From NCBI GenBank assembly GCA_949282345.1, contig CASDOQ010000064.1:1-43025 (forward strand): a stretch of DNA of 43,025 nt, written 5' to 3'. A model generated the notes under the pieces. It was not told where the DNA came from. It saw nothing but the letters and a program-made list of their open reading frames with translations, and made no database searches. Shown in pieces: positions 1-8,253 of the stretch. Both the position numbers and the translations under genes were made by a program. Source of the DNA: an uncultured bacterium. GTDB taxonomy: Bacteria; Bacillota; Clostridia; Oscillospirales; CAG-272. Each line of letters begins with the position of its first letter. Within the stretch, counting starts at the first letter, position 1.

Positions 1-3000
1 TGTAATGCACCGATTCGAAAACGCTACGGCCGGTGATGACCCCCTCGGTCAGAACAAGGTCAAAGGTCACGGAACGGACAACAGCGCCCCGCTCTCTGAT
101 ATAATCATACTCTTTTTTACTGAAAATGTCAATAACCTTGGCAACATTTCCCTCCGCATCGTAAACATATTCGGTTTCCCCGGTCTTGGAAGTCGCATGA
201 TACCACTCTTCCCGCCCGATACGCCCGGTTTCGTTGTAGATCAGTTTTACGCTGTCCCCGTTGGAATAGCCGATCTTTTTCAGGCGACCGCCGTTCGGCA
301 GATACTCATAACGGATGAGGGGAAGGTCGCTTCTGCCTTGCATATACACCTTTTCCGTGCGGCCGTAGTCGTCCTTGCCATAGACATACTTCTGCCCGTC
401 CCCGCGTTCGACCGAAGCAACAGAGCCGAAAACGTTATAGGTGTAGTTCAGGGCCGTTGCGGCGACATCGGTACTTTCCCCCGGAACAGGAAGAGAGCGG
501 GTGGCGACCCGACCCGACCAGTCATAGGTATACGCGGTACGCGCCCCGGATCGGTCGGTCACCGAAAGCACGCGGGAGTTCTGCGCGTTGACGGTGCAAA
601 GCGTATTCTTTCCGCGCTCATCGGTTGCGCGGATCTGATTGTTTCCGCTCTCGTCGTACCCATAAGAGGTATAGAAGGTTCCGGCGGTTCCGTCGGCATA
701 GCCGGTTCCGGTCAGCGGATTGCCGTTTTCATCGCGCGCTTCCTCAAAGCGGCCATCCTCCGAATAAACCGCGGAGCTTCCCTTGCCGTTTTCGGAGCTT
801 TGGTCGGTAAAGTCTCTGACGCCAAGCCCTTTTTCAAGATCTGTGCGGATCAGCTGAATGTCGTCAAAGTATGCCGTCCCCAGGTTATAGTTATATTCGC
901 AACTCACGCGGATATAATCGATCTCCAGATGCCTGCGCTTTTTGAAGAGAACCGAGGCGGGACGCCAGCCGCTCACAACGGGGTTAAAATACGCGTCGTA
1001 GGTTTCCGGCGCTTCATCGCCCTGATAGAAAATCTTGGCGGAGAGCTTCATTTCGGGAACTGCGCCGTTTGCTTTGACGGCAGGCATGGGCGTATATCCC
1101 TTCGCCCATCCCGAGAGCAGAAAGGTTTCGCGGGTATCCGCCCCCCGAAGCGCTTTCACATCCTGATAGGCCGACCTTGCCTGATTTCTGTCCCCGATGA
1201 TCTTCAGCGCCTTGGTTCCATTGAAATGCGCATTGCTGTCATAATCGACTCCCTCGGAGGCCTTCCAATCGGATAATATCCTGATCTTACGCTCAAAGTT
1301 CCCGTCCTCAAGCATATTGTAGGCGTTGATACAGGGATTGTCCTCCAGCTGGATCGCATCCGCATAGGCAGACCCCTTCCCGTCCATCAGGACCTGCACA
1401 TCCAGCATGACAGCCGCCGGGACGACAAAAGTGACACCGGTGCGCATATATTCGCCGTCCGTGGTACGGAGATGTTCGCTTTCAGCCAGAATCGTTCCGT
1501 TCGCGTCCTTGACGCGGAGATAAACACCGGGGTTTTCGACATCCGTATCCCCGGTCACTTCCTCCAAGACCTTCAGATAGGCCGAGAGCGTATACTCGCC
1601 GGCCGGGATCGGATTCTCCTCTTCGCTGTGAACGCAATATGCGCCGCTGGCTGTCTGCGCCACATTCAACGAATGCAGGAAAAGGCAGGTACGACCGTAC
1701 AAAGCGGCGCCGGGAGTTTCACAGAAACTCATGATTTCGCAGGGGCCCTCGTTGCTCCAGTAATCCTTCTTTTCAAAAGAATGGGCATACAGATAGTTGT
1801 TGATGTTGGAAGCAAAATTCAGCCCGTCGGCATACGGGCGGATCCCGGACATTTCTCCGCCGCCGGCACCGCTTTCTCCGCTTGTCGTGGTAGCATAACG
1901 GCTGATAACATTCCCTCTCCTGTCGAAGGCGTAGGTCACGGAAGTGGTCGTGTTTTCCCCCTCGCCGCGGTCGGGGTCGGGCTCTTCGTTCAGAGAAACC
2001 GTGGTCGTCTTCTCCTCATCGTCATAGGCAAACTGCAGGCTCGATCCCGCAAGGAAAGCATTGTTCTTCGCGCCGTATTCCTGAACATCGGTAATCCGTC
2101 CTTGATCATCATACAAATAGGTGTAGCGGTATGCATTGCTCCCGGAAGGATTGCGCAGAATAAGATTCTTCAATCGGTAAAAATCGGTCGTTCCTTCATT
2201 CTCATTGTCGGTGTATTCCGGGAGGATCAGACTGTTATCCGGGAAGCGGATAAGGTTCAGACGGTGTCTACTGTAATTATACTGTACGGTTGTACCGTCC
2301 GGCGCCGTGATCCCGGTCAGAAAGTAGGGAGAATAGCTGAACGTGTAGGTACGTCCGGCGCCGTCGGTGACGCTGGTGATTTTCCCTTCTTCATTATAAA
2401 CGATCGTCTGGCTGTGGCCGTACTTATCCGCCACCTCAATCAGCCGGCCCGGCCCATCGAAGGTATAGGTATAGTCACCCCGCTTCATCTTTCGGGTGAT
2501 GCTGTTATACGTAACGCTATGGTCATCTTCACATATGTGCAGATAATTCGGTCTGCCGGCGGAATCGGTTCCGTCCTGTTCTTCTCCGCGCAGGAAATAA
2601 TGGGCAGAGCCGTTTTCGTCGATATATACGAAACTGCGCCCGCCTTCGCGATACGCCTGGATGCTCTGCATGATATTCAGACTCCAGCCATACCCCATCT
2701 TAAAATTCGGATAATCGGGCAGAAACATGCTTTCCGACTGATTCGCCTTATAAGGCAATGCTCCGATCACGCTGTCATAGCGGTGAGAAATCGAAACCGG
2801 CAGGAAATTTCCTTCCGTGGAGACGTCCGTGAAATCCAGCATCAGATTTCCGCGTTCGATATTCACCGTCCCGGTGCCGAAGCGGCCGATCCTGTGCGTA
2901 CTGCAAGCTTCGGGGAACTCCCGGCTGTAAACGCACGGGACATACGAATAGGAATACTGCGACGTATTCTCCGTAGGAGTCGAATTCTCATTCTCAACGC

Positions 3001-3505
3001 CGTAGATCGCTACGGAAGTTCCGTTCTCGACTTCCCCGGATGCCTCCAGAACGAGGTAACAGGCGTCCTTTTTCGTCCGATAGGCGGTGTCAATCAGGTT
3101 AGAAATATCAATGCTGAATTCTCCTTTCCGCCCGGCAATGGCATAGGCATAATCAAAGGGATTCCCGGGCATCGGGGGGACGGTTGCGTTCGAGCCGGAA
3201 TGCGGTACGACTCCCATTGCCCCGTACACCGAAAGGTTCATACCGCAGAGAGTCCCGCTTTCCGCTACGCGGAAGAGGACTTCCGCCTTTTCAATACGAC
3301 TGTATTTTCCATTGATCTTGGGATAAAGTTGCACAAAGACGCGACGAACCGTCCCGTCCTGTTTCTTCCCTACCCGAAAGAGGCGTTCCCCGTTGCAGGC
3401 TTCTCCCTCGGTGAACTGTTCTCCGTCTGCCTGATAAAAAAGCATCAGTTGACTGGTTGTTTTTTGAATCGATACGCCGTCTTCGGTAATTCCGTGTTCA
3501 ATCAT
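1..3505 (-). CDS. Rhs/YD-repeat protein with DNRLRE-like N-terminus (3' end outside window)
   Basis: The minus strand is open from an ATG at 3505 to the window edge, giving about 1168 residues without a stop. The first ~150 residues resemble a DNRLRE beta-sandwich. After that come an Rhs-type core start (VNIERGNLMLDFTD, then SISHRYDS), YD repeats such as YTYTFDGPGRLIEV and YTYLYDDQGRITDV, two carbohydrate-binding-like beta-sandwich segments in the middle, and more YD repeats (YVYDAEGNVAKV) at the edge. Rhs proteins form a beta-cocoon shell that usually carries a variable C-terminal toxin or effector; that part is outside the window. No signal peptide or membrane helix is seen at the start (MIEHGITEDGVSIQ). 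The upstream SD is weak (AGAGAAAG). The gene looks less GC-rich than its neighbours, which could reflect transfer. The large plus-strand open frames over it are shadows. Confidence 0.88.
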   Translation of the reverse strand, partial: MIEHGITEDGVSIQKTTSQLMLFYQADGEQFTEGEACNGERLFRVGKKQDGTVRRVFVQLYPKINGKYSRIEKAEVLFRVAESGTLCGMNLSVYGAMGVVPHSGSNATVPPMPGNPFDYAYAIAGRKGEFSIDISNLIDTAYRTKKDACYLVLEASGEVENGTSVAIYGVENENSTPTENTSQYSYSYVPCVYSREFPEACSTHRIGRFGTGTVNIERGNLMLDFTDVSTEGNFLPVSISHRYDSVIGALPYKANQSESMFLPDYPNFKMGYGWSLNIMQSIQAYREGGRSFVYIDENGSAHYFLRGEEQDGTDSAGRPNYLHICEDDHSVTYNSITRKMKRGDYTYTFDGPGRLIEVADKYGHSQTIVYNEEGKITSVTDGAGRTYTFSYSPYFLTGITAPDGTTVQYNYSRHRLNLIRFPDNSLILPEYTDNENEGTTDFYRLKNLILRNPSGSNAYRYTYLYDDQGRITDVQEYGAKNNAFLAGSSLQFAYDDEEKTTTVSLNEEPDPDRGEGENTTTSVTYAFDRRGNVISRYATTTSGESGAGGGEMSGIRPYADGLNFASNINNYLYAHSFEKKDYWSNEGPCEIMSFCETPGAALYGRTCLFLHSLNVAQTASGAYCVHSEEENPIPAGEYTLSAYLKVLEEVTGDTDVENPGVYLRVKDANGTILAESEHLRTTDGEYMRTGVTFVVPAAVMLDVQVLMDGKGSAYADAIQLEDNPCINAYNMLEDGNFERKIRILSDWKASEGVDYDSNAHFNGTKALKIIGDRNQARSAYQDVKALRGADTRETFLLSGWAKGYTPMPAVKANGAVPEMKLSAKIFYQGDEAPETYDAYFNPVVSGWRPASVLFKKRRHLEIDYIRVSCEYNYNLGTAYFDDIQLIRTDLEKGLGVRDFTDQSSENGKGSSAVYSEDGRFEEARDENGNPLTGTGYADGTAGTFYTSYGYDESGNNQIRATDERGKNTLCTVNAQNSRVLSVTDRSGARTAYTYDWSGRVATRSLPVPGESTDVAATALNYTYNVFGSVASVERGDGQKYVYGKDDYGRTEKVYMQGRSDLPLIRYEYLPNGGRLKKIGYSNGDSVKLIYNETGRIGREEWYHATSKTGETEYVYDAEGNVAKVIDIFSKKEYDYIRERGAVVRSVTFDLVLTEGVITGRSVFESVHY

Positions 3506-3576
3506 TTTCTTTCTCTTTTCTTTCTCTACTGCTTCAGTAGTCCTTGCGCGAAACGCCGGTCGCGCCCGGCGGGAGA

Positions 3577-3888
3577 TCAGTTCCCCCGGCTTGCATAACA
3601 GGAGACAAGATGCCTGTATACCTCATCCTCCACGGCGCGGTATTCCTGCAAGGCCGCGGTCATCTCCCCGTTTGTTTTCCCGTCCCGCAGGGCTGTTCCC
3701 GTCGCCACAGACAGCTTGCCGATAGCGGCCAGCGTCCGGATAATCAGCTCGTCCCCACAGCGTTTCTCCTCTTCATGCTGCTTTTCTCTTTGCTGGACCG
3801 CAGTAAGAAAACGCTTGCACAAAAACAAAATGATTCCGCCGATAACGGTGGTGAGCGATGTGGTAACGGTCGCAATCATGGATTCCAT
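3577..3888 (-). CDS. small one-helix membrane protein upstream of the Rhs gene
   Basis: The product has 103 residues. The start at 3888 is chosen because a strong SD (AAAGGAGGTG) lies seven bases upstream; the frame stays open further upstream only through low-complexity proline/arginine repeats that are not credible protein. One hydrophobic segment (about residues 6-26, with TVIGGIILFLC) is followed by a charged, Gln/Glu/Lys-rich helix and a C-terminal part containing TALRDGKTNGEM. The shape recalls small holin-like or phage-accessory proteins of clostridial prophages, but I do not recognise a defined family. It ends about 70 bases before the Rhs start and is probably cotranscribed with it. 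Confidence 0.72.
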   Translation of the reverse strand: MESMIATVTTSLTTVIGGIILFLCKRFLTAVQQREKQHEEEKRCGDELIIRTLAAIGKLSVATGTALRDGKTNGEMTAALQEYRAVEDEVYRHLVSCYASRGN

Positions 3889-3915
3889 TCTTTCACCTCC
3901 TTTCCTGTATCGAAA

Positions 3916-3939
3916 CCAGTGTAACATCTCCGTCACTGG
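3916..3939. repeat. short inverted repeat upstream of the small membrane protein gene
   Basis: CCAGTG and CACTGG face each other across 12 bases, about 30 bases before the start of the 103-residue gene. This could be an operator or a weak hairpin. No convincing promoter is seen beside it. Confidence 0.3.
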
Positions 3940-3985
3940 AAAGGGGGACAAAAAAGCCGCGACGTTCAAAATGAACGGTGCGGCG

Positions 3986-4060
3986 GGAGGGGCGCGCGGC
4001 GGAAAGGGGCGCGGCGGAAAGGGGCGCGGCGGAAAGGGGCGCGGCGGGAAAGGCCGATAA
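3986..4060. repeat. 15-bp GC-rich tandem repeat
   Basis: There are three perfect head-to-tail copies of GGAAAGGGGCGCGGC at 4001-4045, with a degenerate copy on each side. The array lies in the 253-bp non-coding stretch between the small membrane protein gene and the PQ-loop-like gene. Apart from a terminator (4068-4084) and the inverted repeat at 3916-3939, nothing else is visible in that stretch. Confidence 0.85.
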
Positions 4061-4084
4061 AGAAAAAGCCGGGCGAAGCCCGGC
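4061..4084 (-). terminator. intrinsic terminator of the PQ-loop-like gene
   Basis: On the minus strand GCCGGGC-TTC-GCCCGGC (4084-4068) is followed by TTTTTCTTT. It lies about 60 bases after the stop of the 104-residue membrane protein gene. Confidence 0.75.
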
Positions 4085-4141
4085 AAGAAAAGCCATACTA
4101 TGAAAAGAAATCCGCGGGGCAAGAATGCCCGGGCGGCGTAT

Positions 4142-4456
4142 TTATCCTCCGATCGCCGCGCGCTCGGCCGCCTCGTCGAGTTTACGGTTGCGGAACCAGA
4201 GCGCCACGTCGATCGAGATCTCAATAAAATTCATCACGTAAAAGAAAAAGCCGAGGAAGAAGATAAAACCGGTCGCACCGCCTGCCGTCTGAATGATCTT
4301 TCGAACAATGCCGCAGGCGTATCCGATAAGAATAAAGATCTCGAAAAACAGGCTCTTTCCTTTTGCGGTACGCGAGACCCAGGATTTGCGTATCGAAAGC
4401 GGCCAAGAAAGGCCAAAACAGAATATTGTAAGTGCTTCCAAAAGATCGACTACCAT
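4142..4456 (-). CDS. small membrane protein with PQ-loop-like motif
   Basis: The product has 104 residues. The start at 4456 is chosen for the SD AAGGAGAG five bases upstream. There are three hydrophobic segments (about 4-20, 36-53 and 62-88). The first ends in FGLSWPLSIRKSW and is followed by SRTAKGKSLFF, which resembles the proline-containing turn of PQ-loop/SemiSWEET half-transporters. The C-terminus is charged (RNRKLDEAAERA). No substrate can be proposed. It follows fumC on the same strand after 147 bases in which no strong terminator or promoter is visible, so it may be read from the fumC promoter. Confidence 0.7.
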   Translation of the reverse strand: MVVDLLEALTIFCFGLSWPLSIRKSWVSRTAKGKSLFFEIFILIGYACGIVRKIIQTAGGATGFIFFLGFFFYVMNFIEISIDVALWFRNRKLDEAAERAAIGG

Positions 4457-4603
4457 GGTTGCTCTCCTTGTTACATACGATGAATATTTATTTTTTCGGG
4501 CACCGTTGCCCCCCAAAAGCATCTTTTCCGGCAACGCCGGGCAGAGATTTTCGATCGATCAGCGCCCCCTTCTTTCCGTGCGGGGATCGGCAGGATGCAG
4601 GGG

Positions 4604-5980
4604 TCAGATCATCTTTTCGGGGTGAAAGACCTCGTCAAAGCGTTCAGCCGTCAGAAAGCCGAGCGACACGCAGGCTTCTTTCAGGGATATATTTTCCCGG
4701 TACGCCTTCTTCACGGTACGGGCGGCGTTCTCATACCCGATATACGGATTCAGCGCGGTGACAAGCATCAGAGAATTATGCAGATTGCCGCGCATTTTTT
4801 CTCTGTCCGCCACGATGCCGGAAGCGCAATTCCGGTCGAAAGAGGCAACCGCCTCCGCAAGGAGACGCACCGATTGCAGGAAATTATAGGCCAGGACCGG
4901 CATAAATACGTTCAGTTCAAAATTTCCCTGCGAGGCGGCCATGCCCACCGCCACGTCGTTCCCCATCACCTGCACCGCCACCATCGTCACGGCCTCGCAC
5001 TGGGTGGGATTTACCTTGCCCGGCATGATCGAAGAGCCGGGTTCATTTTCCGGGATGCGGATCTCCCCAAGACCGTTCCGGGGACCGCTGGCCAACCAGC
5101 GCACGTCATTGGCGATCTTCATCATGTCACAGGCAGCGGCCTTGACGGCCCCGTGGGCAAAGACCAATTCATCCTTGGAGGTGAGCGCGTGAAATTTGTT
5201 CTTTGCCGTGCGGAAGGGCTTGCCGGTCAGAGCCGCCACTTTCCCGGCTACCCTCTCCGCAAAGCCGGCCGGGGCGTTCAACCCGGTACCGACGGCCGTG
5301 CCGCCGAGCGCCAGTTCATATAACGGCTCCAGCGCGGTGCGGAGGAGTTCCGCGTCGCGTTCAAGGCTACTGCGCCAGCCCGAGATCTCCTGGCTGAAGC
5401 CGATCGGCGTGGCGTCCTGTAAATGGGTGCGGCCGGATTTCACAACGCCTTCATTTTCTTTCTCCAGCCGGCAAAAGGTCGAGATGAGGCCGGAAAGCGC
5501 GGGCAGGAGCTTATCTTCTATGGAAAGCACCGCCGAGATATGCATGGCGGTCGGAAAGGTATCGTTGGAGGACTGGCTCATGTTGACGTCGTCGTTCGGG
5601 TGACACAGCCTTTTTCCGGCCAGTTGATTGGCGCGATTGGCGATCACCTCATTGGCGTTCATATTGGACTGGGTGCCGGAACCGGTCTGAAAAACGACCA
5701 ACGGGAAATGCCCGTTCAGTTCTCCGCCGATCACCTCGTCACAGGCCGCAGAGAGCGTCTCGGCTTTCTCGGGAGTCATCTTTTCCGGGACAAGTTCGGC
5801 ATTGGCAAGGGCGGCCGCCTTCTTGAGGATCCCGAAAGCGTGAACGATCTCCCGGGGCATCGTTTCATCCCCCACCCCGATCCGAAAATTCTCGCGGCTC
5901 CGCTGGGTCTGCGCGCCAAACAGCCTGTCGGCCGGTACCTTCACTTCCCCCATGGAGTCGTGTTCGATACGGTAATCCAT
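4604..5980 (-). CDS. fumC: class II fumarate hydratase
   Basis: The product has 458 residues, the usual length for FumC. It catalyses reversible hydration of fumarate to malate in the cytoplasm, without an iron-sulfur cluster. Visible motifs are GSGTQSNMNANE (about 100-111), SSNDTFPTAM (137-146), GRTHLQDATP with the catalytic-region His186, and the family signature GSSIMPGKVNP (315-325), which separates it from adenylosuccinate lyase and argininosuccinate lyase. Aspartase is the closest alternative, but the motif set and length fit fumarase better. No other TCA-cycle gene is beside it. It has its own promoter (6055-6083) and a modest GGGAG ribosome binding site. Confidence 0.93.
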   Translation of the reverse strand: MDYRIEHDSMGEVKVPADRLFGAQTQRSRENFRIGVGDETMPREIVHAFGILKKAAALANAELVPEKMTPEKAETLSAACDEVIGGELNGHFPLVVFQTGSGTQSNMNANEVIANRANQLAGKRLCHPNDDVNMSQSSNDTFPTAMHISAVLSIEDKLLPALSGLISTFCRLEKENEGVVKSGRTHLQDATPIGFSQEISGWRSSLERDAELLRTALEPLYELALGGTAVGTGLNAPAGFAERVAGKVAALTGKPFRTAKNKFHALTSKDELVFAHGAVKAAACDMMKIANDVRWLASGPRNGLGEIRIPENEPGSSIMPGKVNPTQCEAVTMVAVQVMGNDVAVGMAASQGNFELNVFMPVLAYNFLQSVRLLAEAVASFDRNCASGIVADREKMRGNLHNSLMLVTALNPYIGYENAARTVKKAYRENISLKEACVSLGFLTAERFDEVFHPEKMI

Positions 5981-6054
5981 CTCCGCACACTCCCTTCCGT
6001 GCCTCGGGGAAGAAAACCCGGTCTCCGCTCCCCGATATTCTGCAGCACCGTTAC

Positions 6055-6083
6055 AGTATACCGCATTGCCCTCCCTTTGTCAA
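6055..6083 (-). promoter_or_regulatory. fumC promoter
   Basis: On the minus strand TTGACA (6083-6078), 17 bases, then TATACT (6060-6055). It is placed about 75 bases before the fumC start. Confidence 0.75.
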
Positions 6084-6106
6084 GTTTTTACCTTCCCGGA
6101 ACGCCA

Positions 6107-6154
6107 AAATTCACACTTGAAAAGAAGATCAAATTCACGTTTGAAAAGAGAATC
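6107..6154. repeat. two tandem 24-bp AT-rich repeats
   Basis: Two head-to-tail copies, 6107-6130 and 6131-6154, match at 20 of 24 positions and start AAATTCAC. They lie between the divergent fumC and HTH/fak promoters, just upstream of the latter. They could be paired protein-binding sites. Confidence 0.7.
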
Positions 6155-6176
6155 TTTATTTTCGTAAATTTTCCGG

Positions 6177-6205
6177 TTGACTTATGTCGAATATTGTTGT
6201 ATAAT
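6177..6205 (+). promoter_or_regulatory. promoter of the HTH-fakA-plsX-acpP operon
   Basis: TTGACT (6177-6182), a 17-base spacer and TATAAT (6200-6205). An inverted repeat TTGTGT-GTT-ACACAA (6210-6224) covers the expected start of transcription and is a candidate operator. Confidence 0.8.
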
Positions 6206-6209
6206 CGTT

Positions 6210-6224
6210 TTGTGTGTTACACAA
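6210..6224. promoter_or_regulatory. candidate operator overlapping transcription start
   Basis: A perfect 6-bp inverted repeat with a 3-base centre lies directly after the -10 box of the HTH/fak promoter. The first gene of the operon encodes an HTH protein, so autoregulation is plausible but inferred. Confidence 0.45.
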
Positions 6225-6248
6225 TTATGACGAAAAAGAGAACAAATA

Positions 6249-6488
6249 ATGGAAATTGAAACGAATAAATCGGTCAGTATTTCCTACGACCGCCTGTGGA
6301 AACTGCTGGTCGATAAGAAAATGAAAAAGAAGGATCTGCAACTCCTTACGCATCTCAGTTCTGCCGTGATCGCCAAACTCGGAAAAAATCAGCCGGTCCA
6401 TCTGAATACCATCGTGAAGATCTGCGACGTTCTGCACTGCAATATCATGGACGTCGTGGAACTGAAAACGCCGTTGCGGATGCTTTGA
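6249..6488 (+). CDS. small Cro/CI-type helix-turn-helix protein
   Basis: A 79-residue protein that is almost only an HTH domain: SYDRLWKLLVDKKMKKKDLQ, then a recognition-helix region (LSSAVIAKLGKN) and LNTIVKICDVLHCNIMDVVE, the typical order of the short XRE/HTH_26 group. It is a probable DNA-binding repressor in the cytoplasm. It is the first gene behind the promoter at 6177-6205 and ends 11 bases before fakA, so it may autoregulate the fatty-acid operon; that role is inferred. The ribosome binding site is poor (AAAGAGAAC). Confidence 0.85.
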   Translation: MEIETNKSVSISYDRLWKLLVDKKMKKKDLQLLTHLSSAVIAKLGKNQPVHLNTIVKICDVLHCNIMDVVELKTPLRML

Positions 6489-6499
6489 CAGGAGGAGGA

Positions 6500-8167
6500 A
6501 TGGAAGCCATGACTATCAGCGGCGAAAATTTTGCCGCCATGCTGAACGGCGGGGCCGACACGCTTTCGCGCCATCGCCAGAGTGTAAACGATCTGAACGT
6601 TTTCCCGATCCCGGACGGAGATACCGGGGACAATATGCTGATGACCTTCGGTTCCGGGGCACGGGCCGCGCGCAGTGCCGGAACCCGCCTGTGCGATACG
6701 GCCAAGGCAGCGGCGCACGGGATGCTTCTCGGCGCGCGCGGGAACTCCGGCGTCATTCTTTCACGCATTTTTTCGGGCATTACCCGCGAATTCTCGGAAC
6801 TGGAGAGCGCGGATACCTCCGACCTCATGCGGGGGATGCTCTGCGGCGTAGAAGAAGCATACCGCGCCGTGCCGAAGCCGGTGGAAGGAACGATCCTCAC
6901 GGTTTTCCGCGATGCGGTGGAATACGCCAACCGGCGAGCCGCCGCGGGAGGGAACGTCCGCACCTATTTTGACGACCTGCTGACCGAAATGAAATGTTCG
7001 CTGGATCGCACGCCGGAACTGCTTCCCGTGCTTTCCGAGGCCGGCGTGGTCGACAGCGGCGGAGCCGGTCTCCTGTATATTTTTGAAGGGATGCGGAACG
7101 CCCTGCTCGGCCTGCCGGCCGAGCTGCCCGAAGAGGCCGCCGCCCCCGAAAAAGAAGCCGATTCGGCCCAGCCCGACTTTTCGCTCTTCGGGCCGGACAG
7201 TATTCTGACCTTCGGGTACTGTACGGAGTTCCTGCTCCGCCTGCAGAACGCAAAGACCGATATTGCAAACTTTGATCTTGCCGGGCTGACCGCCTATCTT
7301 GAAAAAGAAGGAGATTCGGTCGTAGCCTTCCGGGAGGACAGCATCGTGAAGGTACACGTCCACACCATGCGCCCGGGAGAGATCCTCAACTATTGTCAGC
7401 AGTACGGCGAATTTCTGACCCTGAAAGTCGAAAACATGACCTTTCAGAATGAAGAAGCCGTCCGGCGCGGGGATAACGCCCAGGCGACCGTCGCCGGGAA
7501 GCGAAAGAAGAAAAACGCCATCGTCGCCGTAGCCGCCGGGCGGGGGATCAAGGAGACCTTCGCCTCGCTGGGGGTGGATGCGGTCGTGGACGGCGGGCAA
7601 AACATGAACCCCTCGGCCGCCGATTTTCTCCGTGCCTTTAAAGAAGTGAACGCCAAGCGCATTTTCGTCTTTCCCAATAACGGCAACGTCATCATGACGG
7701 CCCGTCAGGCCGCCTTGCTCTGCGAAGATGCCGAGGTCGTGGTCATTGCCAGCCGCACGGTCGGAGAGGGATACGCCGCCATCTCCCTGCTGGAGACAGA
7801 CGGCGAGAGCGAAGATATCCGGCAAGCGGCGGAAGAAGTGATCGCCGGTGTCGGTAGCGGCTTCGTCTCGCGCGCCAGCCGGAACGCGCACATGAGCGGC
7901 GTCGACGTGCACAGCGGCGATTATATCGCCTTTTCCGGGGACACGATCCTCGCCAATAACAAAAACCGAGAAGAAGCCGCAGAAGAACTGGCCGCCCGGA
8001 TGAAGGCCGGAGAATACGGCGTCCTGCTCCTGATCGCAGGGGCCGAGGCCGAGGCGGAAACCGCCCGTTCGCTCCGCGACCGTCTTGCCGCCGCCTATCC
8101 CTCTACCGAAGTAATCCTGATTGACGGCGGGCAACCGGTCTACGATTATATGATCGTTCTTGAATAA
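6500..8167 (+). CDS. fakA: fatty acid kinase subunit FakA (DAK2 domain, YloV type)
   Basis: The product has 555 residues. FakA is the ATP-binding subunit that phosphorylates a fatty acid held by a DegV/FakB partner, giving acyl-phosphate. The N-terminal DhaL/DAK2 domain shows NVFPIPDGDTGDNM (residues 33-46) with the metal-binding aspartates 39, 41 and 44, then ARGNSGVILSR. The rest has the middle and C-terminal domains of the YloV family, with DGGQNMNPS and FPNNGNVIMTA. The ATG at 6500 is preferred to a TTG at 6485 because AGGAGGAGG sits immediately upstream; the ATG at 6509 is possible. The next gene is a DegV protein and plsX follows, which supports the role. Confidence 0.92.
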   Translation: MEAMTISGENFAAMLNGGADTLSRHRQSVNDLNVFPIPDGDTGDNMLMTFGSGARAARSAGTRLCDTAKAAAHGMLLGARGNSGVILSRIFSGITREFSELESADTSDLMRGMLCGVEEAYRAVPKPVEGTILTVFRDAVEYANRRAAAGGNVRTYFDDLLTEMKCSLDRTPELLPVLSEAGVVDSGGAGLLYIFEGMRNALLGLPAELPEEAAAPEKEADSAQPDFSLFGPDSILTFGYCTEFLLRLQNAKTDIANFDLAGLTAYLEKEGDSVVAFREDSIVKVHVHTMRPGEILNYCQQYGEFLTLKVENMTFQNEEAVRRGDNAQATVAGKRKKKNAIVAVAAGRGIKETFASLGVDAVVDGGQNMNPSAADFLRAFKEVNAKRIFVFPNNGNVIMTARQAALLCEDAEVVVIASRTVGEGYAAISLLETDGESEDIRQAAEEVIAGVGSGFVSRASRNAHMSGVDVHSGDYIAFSGDTILANNKNREEAAEELAARMKAGEYGVLLLIAGAEAEAETARSLRDRLAAAYPSTEVILIDGGQPVYDYMIVLE

Positions 8168-8253
8168 GATCTTCCCCGAATAACGCAAACAAAACATTAC
8201 AAAATCTATACATGATACCGATTCCGGCCACAGCCGGGAAGAAAGGGATTCCT

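Noticed and set aside
5-3598. Long plus-strand open frames of 423 and 708 codons
   Set aside because: They are antisense to the Rhs gene; the minus strand carries clear YD-repeat sequence, while the plus-strand translations show no domain pattern and lack ribosome binding sites.
3889-4224. N-terminal extension of the small membrane protein with repeated PFPPR
   Set aside because: It is the translation of the 15-bp DNA repeat and a terminator; a strong SD supports the internal start at 3888.
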